A model generated the notes under the pieces. The model searched no databases. It was not told where the DNA came from and saw nothing but the letters and a program-made list of their open reading frames with translations. Below are positions 1 to 12,269 of a stretch of 64,000 nt of DNA, one piece after another. The stretch comes from Mansonella perstans (taxonomy: Eukaryota > Nematoda > Chromadorea > Rhabditida > Onchocercidae). Each line of letters begins with the position of its first letter. The first letter of the stretch is position 1. The DNA lies in assembly GCA_037074765.1 (NCBI GenBank), contig JBAMDO010000043.1:417501-481500 (forward strand), written 5' to 3'. Position numbers and translations under genes: made by a program.

Positions 1-2046
1 AGTTGGAAGATCGATGTGTCAGTCTTTAAATGACACTCAAAATTTTTAAAAAACGTGATTTTCAACACTTTTTGAGTAGGTTTAATGAAAGTTGAAGTGA
101 GTTGAAAGACAAAGACTGGCGTGAATTTGGGAAGATTTCTGGCTAAATTTCCTGAGATCTGTTCGATGAAAAGTGAAAATATCCGGGATTAGACATGAGA
201 GTTGGAAACGTTGCTAGATTTAATCTCAGTTCATTATCTATTGTTTTAAGTGGAAAATCATGAATCTTGCGTAGATTTCAGGAAATTTAGCCAGAAATCA
301 TACGGAATTAGTTTTAATACAGCGGGATGGTTACGTTTGAATAATATCTATTGTCAATTCTCAAGTGGCTTACTAATGTATCGAATGATCTGGCTTATTC
401 CTTTGCTGGCTGGCTCTCTATCAGATATTAAATTAGGCTTTGCATGATAGCTATCCACTAATTGTTAAGAAAGATCTGAAAGAAATTTCAGATTACAATC
501 TGTTACTAAGTAATGGCTTTGTATTGTTTAATGTGTGCATATGTATATAAGAAAGGTAAAGAGACGAATCTTAAAATGTAATCATCTTCCGAATTAGACA
601 TTAATTCATTCAATTTTTTAAGTGCTAACCCAAATCTAGTTTTTGATTTATTCTTTGTTAGGCATTATCCATTATTGGCATTTTAGAATTATCATAAGTT
701 AACATTGGAATATTGTAAAAAGTTCTGGAGAACATTATAATTCTTTTGGCAGTGAGAAAACAAATATTGATTATCAGTATGTGTGGCTCGATTTCCGCAA
801 TGCCCGAGAAATTTGACCGCTAAATCTTGATGATGCTGTTTCAACGTTGTGAAACATCCAGATTCGTGTGAATTACTATGTTAAAAAAATGCATTTAGAG
901 TATTTTCGGAGAGACTTTCCAAATTTGCCTCTGTTATGATACATTTGGTAGTTCTAGGTGTATTGCGCAATAGCAAAAGATGTTGTAAAAACGCTTTTTA
1001 TGCATTATCAATTTGATAGAATTTGATGGACGATATGTGTGCGACAGTTGAAGAATTTTCATGAAAACAGTAGAAAATATAAAATGGTATTTCCTAATTA
1101 GTGGAAAAGATTGTTTTGGAGATGACTTCAACAACGTGAAGACTTTGTTTTCTAGGCAGACTTATTATGCATTCTAGAGTTAAGATTTTTTTAGTTGGGA
1201 CAAACTGCTATACAATTTTGCGTATGACGGCGGAAAGAAATGTGACGGGAATGAGCTAAAATAAAGATGAAGCAAAGATAAAGATCATTTATATTCATGA
1301 TTCTATACTGTCGCGGAATACGACCAAAATTCTTGAAGTTTAACTGAATTACCTGTTACTGACCAATAACTGTTATTTCACTCCACTTGCAAAACTACTG
1401 CACCATTGGTTGTGAAGTAGAAAAGGTGCGGAGTTATTTTCTTTTTAACTAATATGTTAAAAGTGTTCATTTGCAGGACTTAGCATTTTCTTGATTAGCA
1501 GGATTTATTATTTCAGTAGAATAAGTAGAATTTATTGTTTTTGAACCGTGCGGTCCATGCTAAAACAAAAAAATCATAGTGGTCTCTGATTCAGAAAATG
1601 TTGGGGACAACTGTATTAAATCAGTGGTTTAGTTCCTCACGACAAAATCATCGCGTCAGTAGCACATTTTATATCTGTTGCTTCATAATGGGATATTTTA
1701 AGTATAGTTTTACTTTTGTAAGGAATAAATATTATAATGAATTTATAGCAGTAATTTGTAGTTTATATGGAGTGACTCATTACTCGTAATTGGTTTAATA
1801 GATCAAGATAACAAGATTTATGGGACAGAAATTGATTTCTAAATATTGCTCTAACAACTGAAGAGATCTTTTGTTAAAATGTAAAGGATTTTTTTTTTTT
1901 TTGTTCTAGTTTAAGTGAGAAAGAAAGGAAATTTCATCTATTGACTGGAAAACGAAGTTTGTACAGAAGAATGAAATATTCAAAATATGACAAGATGTAT
2001 TAATTTTGATTAGTTGCTTCTATTGATTTGCTAGGCTTCTTTGTAG
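1..2046. other. Intergenic, no supported gene
   Basis: AT-rich sequence with only short, biased open frames on either strand. I found no frame with family similarity and no convincing splice-bounded exon. A short frame from about 376 begins with a signal-peptide-like hydrophobic stretch but runs into a stop without a usable donor. The stretch may hold distal 3' or regulatory sequence of neighbouring genes; nothing specific can be supported. Confidence 0.5.
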
Positions 2047-2224
2047 ATTTTTGTAAAACGTTAAGAATCTCCTTAAATATCGAAATTCACAAATGCAACG
2101 ACAAGTTTTCAGAAACGAGAGGCATGGGAAGTGAAAATCAATTGAATGGAAAAGTCATCAACGAAGTGATGCAGCATTTCAAAGAATGTCTTGCCAGTTC
2201 CGTCTATTGTCAGTGTCACTTCAA
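2047..2224 (+). CDS. Candidate orphan exon, cysteine-rich
   Basis: Open frame bounded by a plausible acceptor (TTTGTAG before 2047) and a good donor (GTATGT at 2225). The peptide has Cys residues spaced C-x6-C-x-C near its end, preceded by VINE and HFKEC. This resembles the start of the repeat unit in the three-repeat secreted protein at 52.7-54.7 kb (VINEL, then KEGCF, then C-x6-C-x-C). I could not find a start exon. Splicing to the next acceptors near 2714 gives only a residue or two before a stop. It could be a relic of a related gene, the 3' part of a gene whose 5' exons I missed, or chance. Confidence 0.25.
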
Positions 2225-3239
2225 GTATGTTGTAATAAAATCCGGAAGGATATAAATATGCAAAAAATTTCAGTTATTTCATAACACAAATGTTGCTTGC
2301 CACTCTTTTTCTAACTCGCTTTTTGTTTTTCATTGTTTCGATGACTTGCTTACATTATAATTCAATAGTTTAGTAATTTAAAAAAGTAGAGGCATGGCAT
2401 GCGGAATGTTTGAAAGATAACTTACCAAACACTTCTGGCATCCTCTTAGCATCTGTGATGCGTCTTCATCTCTTAGATTTTTTGGTGCTTTATAATAAAA
2501 TTCGGAAGAATACAAGATTGCTTAATTTTTCATATAAAACTTTGTAGTTTGGCAAAAAAATGAGTAAATAGCGCCAAAATCAAAACGAAAAATGAAGAAA
2601 AGTTGAACGACGAGAAATAAGAACATGTGGGAAAAAGTAACCATGTCTTCAAGGAAAACAAAAATTAAAATTAAAGAAATCATTTATTATAAAGAGCTCT
2701 AATTTTATTTCAGCAGACATTGATTCTAGGCAGAGTCAATGTAACTGTGGATAACTTCAGTATCTTTGTTTTTGTTCTGAATTAATTTTTTTTGGAACAC
2801 ACTTTGATTTGGAAAAAAACCGTCACAGTTCCATTTTAAATATCAGTTAAAATGTTTAGAGTATTTCTTTTTAGGAATTTTTTTCTAGAAATCAAATTCC
2901 TTATATATAAAACGGCCAGCTAATTAAATAAATCTGACGAATTGGATGAATATCCATTATCTCCATTGAAATCTTGAACTGTGCAGTTAATTGATAAAAG
3001 TTCTGACATCAGTATTGTTCCATATCTGCTATTCAACTTCCTGACAGACTTTTTAATGGTGGAAGACAAAAAAAGTAACTTCTACAGCGGAAGAAAAAAC
3101 AGTTTGTCGCATATTTATTGTTCATGATAATTTTCGTTACACCTTATGTACTTACACATTAATAGTCAGTGAAACAACAATACAGTTAAGAGTAAAAATA
3201 CGTTACAGGAATCGATAAAATAGGAAAGATGTTAAATAG
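2225..3239. other. Intergenic; 3' flank of lipocalin A
   Basis: No supported coding exon. It contains the likely 3' UTR of lipocalin gene A. A TTTATT on the plus strand at 3114-3119 reads AATAAA on the minus strand, about 120 bases past the stop codon. Confidence 0.5.
3114..3119 (-). terminator. Poly(A) signal, lipocalin A
   Basis: A canonical AATAAA hexamer on the minus strand lies about 120 bases beyond the stop of lipocalin gene A. The position fits a nematode 3' UTR. Cleavage itself cannot be seen. Confidence 0.5.
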
Positions 3240-6145
3240 CTAACGCCCTGCTCCAGAAAATGTTGGCGTGTATTGACACTGGCTGTAATCTACGGGCGAG
3301 ATCATATTGAAAGCTTTCGTCATCACATTTATGTAATCTGAAAAGTATTTCATTTCATTTTGATTTAATGAAACTCCAAAAAATCTAGTGTGAAAGTTCT
3401 TCTCTTTTTTCTTTTTGAAAAATTAACACATTTTTAACATTCAAGAAATTTAGCTAAAAATAATAAAAATTTCCATAAATCACCAGTTTTCAGCAGCTTT
3501 TTTTGATAACCTTAATTGTTTTCTACTCTATCCATTGTTTTTAAGTCAAACTTCACTCATTTGACAAAATTTTTTAACATTCCTTAGTTTTTCCAAACCT
3601 CTATAGTCGATCAATAGTTTGTTTTCAAAGAAAGTGACTCACTATTATCCTGCAAAAACTGTAATACATTTCGCATATGCTCATTTCGGAATCGTTCTGC
3701 ATCTCGGGCAATCACAAATACAGGAAATCGGACCCAATTCGAAACAATCACATAATCATACTGATTGTATTCGTTTAGTGGGCCCTTTTTTATTACCCAG
3801 ACTGCAATGTGAGAATTTTACTAAATTTTAAGCCGTGAAATGTAATGATACTTTTTATATGGTGAGATCCGCGTTATATAGACTGCCTGTTATTTGTAAA
3901 TCTGAAAAAATATATTTAAAAAAAAAATTAAATTTTTGCGATTTTCTCTTAAACTTTTTCTTAATTAAAGTTTTTGAAAGTATTTGGAATATAAAGATTG
4001 CTATTAGGCCACATAATCAAATTCAAGTTTCATTTAAAGATGCTAAGCAATAAAACTCGAACAAATCAAAAAATCAAGCTTCAATGTTGGACTTAACCTA
4101 TATCATGCATTAATCTGAATGAGATTAATGAGATGACCTGCAATGCCCAAAAATCCTGAACGTTAAGAAGGAGCCTTGCATGTAACAACATTATTGCGCT
4201 GGTGCGCATTTTTCTGATTACAATATAAATCGACAAATTAATTACATGGTTCCGAATCCGGTGAATTACTATTGTGAAGAACGAATTGCCCGGTATCGCC
4301 CGACTTGAATCCGTAACCAAGTGAGAAACGCGGTGGGCCATTAGCATTGCCTTCACGGTAAAACTTCAGGATTGTAAATGTTGCACTATATGTATTATTC
4401 GTCAGGGCGCCAACTATAAAAGATTGATTTTGAATTTTAACAAAACTTTATAACTGTTTAGGTTGATTATTTTTAACTTATTTTAGTATTTTTTTCTTTT
4501 TTTTTAATATAAATGACTTGGGCGACTTCTTTTTTCCTTTTTTTTCTCTAACTGAAAGAATTCTATGATGTATTATAAAATTTATTTTAGGGACGAAATT
4601 TCCAATAACGAACGAGTGTGCAGTAGAGTTGTCAATAAAAATAAAGTTAATTGGCAGCTAAAACAAACAAAACATACAGTGCGAAACTGTGCATGCTTCG
4701 CGGATAACATGGGGACTGTTGATTACCTAAAATTTGAATTAGATGAAAATAATGCTAACAAAATTGCACATTTGATCAAAAGTGACAAAGGCATACCTGG
4801 AACCAACGGCCCATCATGCGAGCGACATCGACATTTTCAGCTGCTGGATGAACAGCTCGAAAGACATCTTTTGCCAAATTTTTGGCATAACCCTTAGGCA
4901 CTAATCGACTGATTGATGAACCCAAAAGAGTATTTGTCGGTGGAATCATTTGTGGAAATAACTGGCTTATCTAAACAACATAAAGGATGGGAAATGTTCA
5001 CCACCAATAAAACTTACAAAACGCTTGCATTTGGCTAGAACTGTTCCAATATCTGACTAAGTATGATTATGAAAAAACTTTTGCATGGGCATTCCAGATA
5101 TTTAAATCAGTTACAAATTGGTTTTGAAATTAAGGAAAATTTTAGTCCGACAGTAATTCTAAAATTTAGAGAAAAAAAGAAACAGACCAGATAGTTGAAG
5201 TTGCTAAGACCAGGAATGGTGTTTACCCCTGGTATAGCTGGCACATCCTGCGGTCCAGGAAAAGCTGGTACTGGTATTGGAGCCAAGCCAGGAATTTGTC
5301 CACTAGCAATACCTTGCAAATCGACACGGTTCTGATTTGCTTCAGCTATCACCGAATTTATATCATCATTTTGAAAGGAACTAGGAGCTACCAGTGGCTT
5401 GTACCTTCGACCGTTGAAATCGGATGATAGTCCTAACTGATTCAAAATGTTGTCTGCTATTTCGCTTATTTTTGCTAGCGCGATTTTGTCCTGCAAAATA
5501 TAATTTGTGGAATCAGTTAGATTTTTTCACGAATTTATTTTATAACATTCTTCCTTCAATTTTTCTATCTTGACATTATTTTTGCACTATCACTTAGATA
5601 TACACGAAAGTATAACCTACTCGAAAATTGGAAGAATTAATTACGGAACCACAGGAGCACTATTTTATTTAGATTTAAACAATGCAAGATAACTAACGGA
5701 GATCATCGCACTGTTGAGTGCAATCCTTTGTCCTTCCGTCAAAAAAATTTACATTGCTTATGTCCCTGCACTATAGTTACGCAATGATTTAATTGATTTG
5801 ATGTTCAATTATCAATTAAAAATATAAAATCTATTCTGATAAACCTAGTAATCACCACTGCACCACTAAATTTGACAAACCAACCTCTTTTGTGAGTGTA
5901 ATATTTTTACCAGATGGTTGTGATGTCGAATTATTTTGTTTGGTATCTCGAAAAAATTTTGAAGATGGTCTCAGCAAGGGTGAGCCTACAGTATCAGCTG
6001 AAGATGACTTCTGTTGGAAATCACTGTGGATGAGTTGTGAATGGGACAGAGGTAAATGAGTCCACGAAATGAAGCTAACGATTAAAATAAAAATAGTGCC
6101 AATTGTGGGGGAACAATCTAAAGAAGAAGCGGTCATTTGGCCCAT
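3240..6145 (-). CDS. Secreted lipocalin-family protein A (N-terminally extended)
   Basis: Predicted small-hydrophobic-ligand carrier, probably secreted. Seven exons: 6145-5885, 5490-5188, 4970-4797, 4726-4678, 4413-4246, 3801-3643 and 3337-3240. All junctions agree in phase and give about 403 residues. Residues 14-32 are hydrophobic (signal peptide or anchor), then comes a roughly 200-residue extension with repeated IPG/IPV steps. The lipocalin domain starts at GRWF (242-245). The second half carries YVIVSNW and a VIARD turn typical of the lipocalin core. Cys in EACTV and in YSQCQY near the C-terminus are the expected disulfide pair. The extension has no recognised fold. It is the last gene of a same-strand array with B, C and D, with D its closest relative (matching phase-1 introns and the GALTN/GGLTK and REGN/REGS stretches). 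The ligand is unknown. Confidence 0.85.
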
Positions 6146-8206
6146 CAGTGTTTGAAATGTTTTGAATTAGGTCATTAGTACATAATCAGCAATCTATGTC
6201 TTCCTCTTCTTACACCGACACGTACTATTACGCCCTGCAAAAGAGGGTTATTTTGGGGTCTATGTCCCTTTTTCACCTCCTCTTCCTGCCTGCTGACTTC
6301 TGTCATTTTATGAGCTCAAAATCTACAGTAACATTTCGGTGCTCTTTTTTCTATCGGTTATTCATTTCAACTCTTTATTTAGCTCTAAAGTGCTGACACT
6401 TCTCCTATTCATCACTCAAAAATTTGGATGACTTCTAACAAAAGATGAGGTGCAGTACATGTTTGGTACAATATTTTTTGGTAAATAGAATTTGGATTAA
6501 AAAAATGTTACTTTCAGGCTTCGTAGATTTGCTGTTTTATGATTAATTAATTTATCGTCACTGAATCAAGTTAAACGGAAATAAGATACGTCACTTTCAA
6601 CTTATTCTGTCTTCAGTATGCATGATTTCATGAATTAATGCAAAATATATGCAAGGATTAGAAAAAACAAAAATGAGTTCACCGACAACCTAAGTAATGG
6701 AAAAAAATGGAAATGGAACAGTTCCATGATCCATCACTTCGGATCAGTACACAGCCATTCTCATGACAACATAAACAGAACAAAACCCAATTGGAAGAAT
6801 TACATGCATCATTACCAATTACAAAAGTGATCCTTAGAGCTTTTTTCATTATCGATTATGTGAAAATAATAACCAGTAGTTTGACAGAAAGGTCGTAGCT
6901 TGGAACTGCTTTTTCTTCAACTCACAAACTTTCGGTCACAAATAACGAATAATGACCTTCCCTTCAAGAAACTTCGGACCAAGAACGATGGATAATGGAC
7001 ATTTTTAATGTATGTGCTTCAATGTCTTCACATAATTCCCGCTTCACTATTTCTGTTTGCTACATTTACTGAAAAAATTTTGTCTGAATTTAAAAATTAA
7101 CGTTTCAAACCTTGTCATCACCTTGCATTATTTCATTTTCAGAATTTACAGACTCACCATTAAAGGGTAGTATAACAACGACAATAGTAAAAATAGCTAA
7201 GTGTTATTTGCACTCGTTGCAATTAGTTTAATAACGTCATTAAAAACATTTCTCAAACGATTGTGTGGAATGTCTGAATTAACCATCAAATTTCTAGTCC
7301 TGTGATATACAACGTCCACTTTACTGTTATTTGCACTCTTCTATTAAAAAAAAAAAAAAAAGCGTTTGCAGTGTCCATAAGATCTGTTACAATTATTTAT
7401 TTTTCATAAACAGAAATGAATATGAAAATCAGTGCTATGAAAAAGATGGAGTCTAGATCAACATCCACAATTGTTTTGTATTTTTATTGAATAAGTGTAT
7501 CACAACATGAAATAGATGTAGAGATTTAAGCAGAAAGTTTCAATTCGGAGCACTATGTACAGTGTTAATGCACATATTTTCGGCCTGGTTTATCTAACAA
7601 TAAGATTTAAGAAGAAAATTTTCGAAATTTTGGAAAAACAACATAATTTTATTGCAACAAAACGAACAATGCCAACAATCTGAGAATTAATTTTAGTTGC
7701 AGATATCAAATGATAAGCTGAAGAAATAACAGCGAAATTTAAAAGGAAGAGATAGTTTGAACTCGCTTGTATATTATTTGATTACATGTATTTTCGGTGT
7801 AGACAAAGAGAAGCAGGTGTTTGGAAAAAACCACTGACGACAGATAAAAAATACCCGGCAGAAATATTACGAAATGCTAATTTGTCACCGTAAGTACAGT
7901 AATACAAGAAAAACCTATCACGGTTTCAAATCGCAGTAAAGATTATTAATGTAATCAATCTGAAGCTCAACATGAATTTTAAGCTTAATTATCTATCTAG
8001 AAAATTATGACAGGTATCCTTTTAAATTATTTCATTGTGTAAAATCAGCAGCATTCTCAATCAATATTCTTGAAAGGCGTTAATTTCCATTATTCCATCA
8101 TTAAACAAAAAAAAACTGAAGAAAAAACGAAGACTGGTTATAGTAAAATTTTTTAACAAGTTTCTTGCTACACTACATCAGTTCAGATAATAATGTTTAA
8201 TGTGGA
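6146..8206. other. Intergenic between lipocalins A and B
   Basis: About 2 kb without a supported exon. It must hold the upstream region of gene A and the 3' UTR of gene B. The only notable feature is a run of A at about 7347-7361. The plus-strand frame at 6196-6396 is serine/phenylalanine-rich, has no family similarity and was not accepted. Confidence 0.5.
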
Positions 8207-11200
8207 TTAACCATGAATATTGAATAAACTCGGTGGAAATGTGCACACCGAATTATCCACGGGTGCAACAATGTTGAACAAACGAGAAAATCCATTGATT
8301 AATCCTTTCTGTTCAAGGATTTGATTCACAATCGTTTCATAACGCTATAATGGAAAAATGATTTGAGTTTCAAATTCTGAAAATGACGAATGTTCCAACA
8401 TCAGTAAATGTATAAAACGATGACAAAACTTAATAGCATGACTATAAATTTGATTTCAAAATTAGTACAATTTCACTTTTTTTTTTAGAAGTTCTTCAAT
8501 CAGAAAATATGCACCACAACTACTGCATGTTTGGGTTCATTCAATCATTTGATTCAGCATCAAAAATAAAAAAAAAAAAAAACAGTTCTAATTTGAAGCA
8601 CTATAGATTGGATGTTTCACTTGATTTGGGTATCACAAAAAAAACATTTTTTTTTTTGAGATATCACTTCGCAATCATTTAAATATAAAATTTTAATGAC
8701 CTGCTTATAGACGACAGGATCGCGTGCGAATACATACAATGGATAATTGCAATTCGTCGAAAGTATTGTGAAACTGTATTGCCCGGCTTCATTTAACGGA
8801 CCGGCATGAATTATATGAACTAAAATTTCCATGTGATGAAAAGAAATTGAACTGCTTAATTTGCTGAAGAAAACTAAGTGAATTTTCAAAAATGTTATTT
8901 CTATGATCGATAAAAAGCTCTAGTAATATTTTCTTTTCAAATGTAAATACTTACCGCTGACATCATCTTGATAGCTAGTTGTACGATAAATTAATTCTCC
9001 AGCTTGTTTAACAATTGCATAGCCAGAGCTGATATGTGGCTTAACATACGGTGTACCATCGGTTGTGTATTCAAACACTTCAAATATTGTGCCAACTCCG
9101 CCATCATTCACATCTGCTAACTTCTTATAAGCAACCATACTGCAAGGTCCCGTTGCCAGTGGTGGACTATACATAACCTAAAAGTGACAAAAACCTTTCA
9201 GAGTTTAAATTCTCAGCTTGAAATACTTGAATTTTAAGAAATTTGCTGGTGACCAAAGATCAGTTTTCTTTTTTACCGAAAACATCACCCAAACAATTAC
9301 TAAAATTGAAGATGTTCTCCCAGAATTTTCATAATTTCTGTTTATCTACAACTTTAGCTCAAACTAACCTGATACCATTGACCCATGAAAGCATCCACAT
9401 CAAATTCTTCTATGGGAACTGGTTTTGGGTTACAGAGTGGAGACGATGGTTGAGTTATAAGATTTTGAATCATTTCCAAATTTTCACCAATTACAGCTTG
9501 CTGCGCAGGGGTAAGCGTCAATGATGTTAACTTGGTTCCAGAATTTTCATCGCTTTCATTCGCCTATAACTTTCATGCATAAAATAACTCTACAGATACA
9601 TTAATTTAAAAAATTAATGAAAAACAATTTCAAACATTGCCATATTCATATGTCTCAAAATTTGAGACTAGCAGAATTTTTTAATTCCTTCCTGCGTAGA
9701 TGTTGACTACAAAATTTAAAACATATTTTTCACAAAACTACCGTGAGAGTATTTAGTGTCGAATTTAATCAACTTAAGATATATTTATTACTTAAAATGT
9801 TAAGACTTACAGCAAATTATCAATAAATATCAAGCTAGGTTTTTTGTAGTCATTTTTCTGGGAAATGAATTTTTCAAGCATGCACCACTGAGCCATAGGT
9901 ATCACCTGAATAGATCCACTTGTGAGTGCTTTGTAGAGAACATCGGCAATCATACTTTTCGCTGGGATTGGGCTGTTCTGACCACCAATCAAATTACCAA
10001 ACGCTTTTGTTAAAGTCCGTGTGTCAGGTTCAAACTTACTTTTATTGCCGTTCAAACCGATTAAATTGATTATTGTTCCGATTAGGCCACCAGATGATAA
10101 ATTGTCGTCTGTCTGCGCACCGTACTTCAATAGTGCTTATAAGTTAAAAACTTTTCATCAGTAAAAATAAGTTCATTAGCTTTCAGCGATTTTTAATTCA
10201 TTCAGTTAGTTTATAACACTGCAAAAAAAAACTTCGAACAAATGATCATTTCCTGTACAAACTTCTTCATTTTCGGTGCCTTCATCATTGCTTTCTTTGT
10301 TTGAGAGTGAAGCACGACGAATCTCATTTTCGCTAGGTCCAAAACCTCCATCAGGAACTTCAGGTTGTGATTGAATCTTTAGTACTGCTGGCATCTGACG
10401 CAATCATCACTTATGGAGTCTCTGATTTCAAATTTAGCAAATCAATGTTTTTTTTGAATTCAGTTCCCTATTTATGCATCAGCATTTAGTTTAATTTCAC
10501 CTATTTGCTTTCCTTTGCAATAGTCTGTATGTGGAACATAAAAAAAAAGAATACGGACACAGGCAAAACTGAAACTTGGTACCTGTTCTGTAACTATCTG
10601 TCGTAAATGAGGTCGTATTAATTCAACCGGTGGTCTGGCTAAATCAGGAAAAACATTGGGTATACCACGTATAGATGAATGTACATTATCGCCTGATCCT
10701 TCAATTTCTTCATCCGTTGTCCCTCGTAGTTCCATTCCCTGCAATTACAGCAGTTAACTTCATTTGAATATAATGTGAAAAAATCGGAAATCTAAGATTG
10801 CCAACTCTGAAAAAACCAACATATGAAACTGCCGAATTTTTTTTGTGAATTTTTTTTTTGAATTTTTTGTGAAGCAGATGAAAAATAAGTAAGAAATTAG
10901 CCAAAGCACCGATGGCACAAATGGAATTTTCACGTACTGGGTGTTTGCGGACATTTGAAAATGATGCAATGGGGTTACCACTGTTAGCAACCGAGAAACC
11001 TTGGTTGAAACCAGGTGGTAGTTGTTCAGAAAATCCTGATGGTGCATTAAGGAATTGCTCCAGGGAACGTTCAACTTCATTCAATGTCTCTGAGTTGTCT
11101 CGTGTCGAATGACCAATTTCGTAACTTTTTGGTGGGAAGAAGCCACCTGGTCGTGGTCCAATAACACTTTCAACAAGGCCACGTGCATGATCTTCCAGCT

Positions 11201-11354
11201 CGAAATATTTCTTATATTCGGGTGGCACAGTTGGTTTTGCCGCATAACGCGGAACTTGCGGTAGCGCAAATACATCAAGCTGGGCAATAGTAAGTGACAC
11301 TCTATGGATCGTCAAAATTAGCAAGAAATATATTACATCCATGTTTGTTCCCAT
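8207..11354 (-). CDS. Secreted lipocalin-family protein B (long acidic N-terminal extension)
   Basis: Eight exons: 11354-10938, 10738-10583, 10394-10263, about 10127-9906, 9563-9369, 9177-8955, 8819-8701 and 8344-8207, giving roughly 533 residues. The start is chosen because a hydrophobic signal peptide (IYFLLILTI) follows at once. Residues 25-365 are an extension rich in Pro, Glu, Asn and Ser with no recognised domain. The lipocalin domain begins at GQWYQ (370-374), followed by the first Cys (GPCSMV), strands including SSGYAIVK, a YVFARD turn, and a second Cys in SVCTF just before the end. Compared with A and C, the phase-1 intron after the first Cys strand is missing, while the phase-1 intron before the second half (VHIIHAGP) is kept. 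The acceptor of exon 4 is weak and its exact start uncertain. Family call is firm, ligand unknown. Confidence 0.83.
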
Positions 11355-11709
11355 GATATTTAGTGATGTTGCTTTCTCTAGGTCAAGTTGCCTGTTCCAT
11401 CAACCTAAACTGTTGTTTTAATGTTGCAGATCGATAGAATTATTGTTTATAAATTCGAATTTAAACACAAATAACTTCCTCTATTTGATCAGACAAAATA
11501 GCTTAAAATATCAATAATACCTATTCACTGAGCCTGTAAAAATGGATATCATACGCAAATAGCCAAATTAGTTGGCAAATTAATGAAAATATTTGACGCC
11601 TAGTATCTTGAACTTTTTTTTTTGAACTATTAATATGCAGTTCTGTTCATTGAAATCCATACTGAATCACCTGGTTCTCATATTTCTGCAGGAAAACTAA
11701 ATCTTTGTG

Positions 11710-11711
<2 letters not shown>

Positions 11712-11739
<28 letters not shown>
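11712..11739. repeat. Poly(T) run
   Basis: Uninterrupted T tract of about 28 bases between lipocalin genes B and C. Such tracts recur through the window (for example 31621-31647, 33240-33270, 37424-37445, 63157-63187). Confidence 0.9.
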
Positions 11740-11745
<6 letters not shown>

Positions 11746-12174
11746 CTTGATCTAAGAGTGATAAATGGGTAAGAGAGAAAATAAAATCAATGAAGATCTT
11801 GGCAAAAATGCCGGAAGGATGAAGAGACCCAATAAGTGACCCCTAATTGGAAAATAAATTAAAAGAAAGAAACGCTGGACGATAGCTGCAGTTGGCGCAT
11901 ACTTGTTCATTACTTCAAACTAGCGCATTTAGGCCATTGCCCTTCGGTGACACGTTTATCGAACACGGATAATATATTGCCATCATAAGTTCAATGATAA
12001 ATCCACAGGACAGAGAAACATGAAAGATAGACAAACAGACAAACGGACGGACACACCCACACAGAAAAAGACCGGTAGTATGTGAGGCCAGTATAAATGA
12101 AAATGTGCCAAATAACTACAGGATATACCAAAGTTTGAAATATGTAAGAGATGAACGGCGCAAGAAAAGTAATG

Positions 12175-12255
12175 TATATATATACATATATATATATGTC
12201 TGTGTGTGTGTCTGTATGTGTGGATATGGGTGTGTGAGTATGGGTGTGTGGGTGT
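12175..12255. repeat. TA/TG dinucleotide microsatellite
   Basis: Alternating TA steps pass into TG steps and then degenerate TG/GG-rich sequence, ending just beyond the stop codon of lipocalin gene C, which reads from the other strand. It may lie in that gene's 3' UTR. Confidence 0.85.
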
Positions 12256-12269
12256 CAACATTAACAGGG

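Larger units (their letters stand above)
11355..12269. other. Intergenic between lipocalins B and C, simple repeats
   Basis: No supported exon. It includes a run of about 28 T at 11712-11739 and a mixed TA/TG microsatellite at 12175-12255. The latter creates artificial Tyr/Ile and Cys/Val-rich frames on both strands. The 5' flank of gene B and the 3' flank of gene C lie here, making this the shortest gap in the lipocalin array (about 0.9 kb). Confidence 0.6.
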
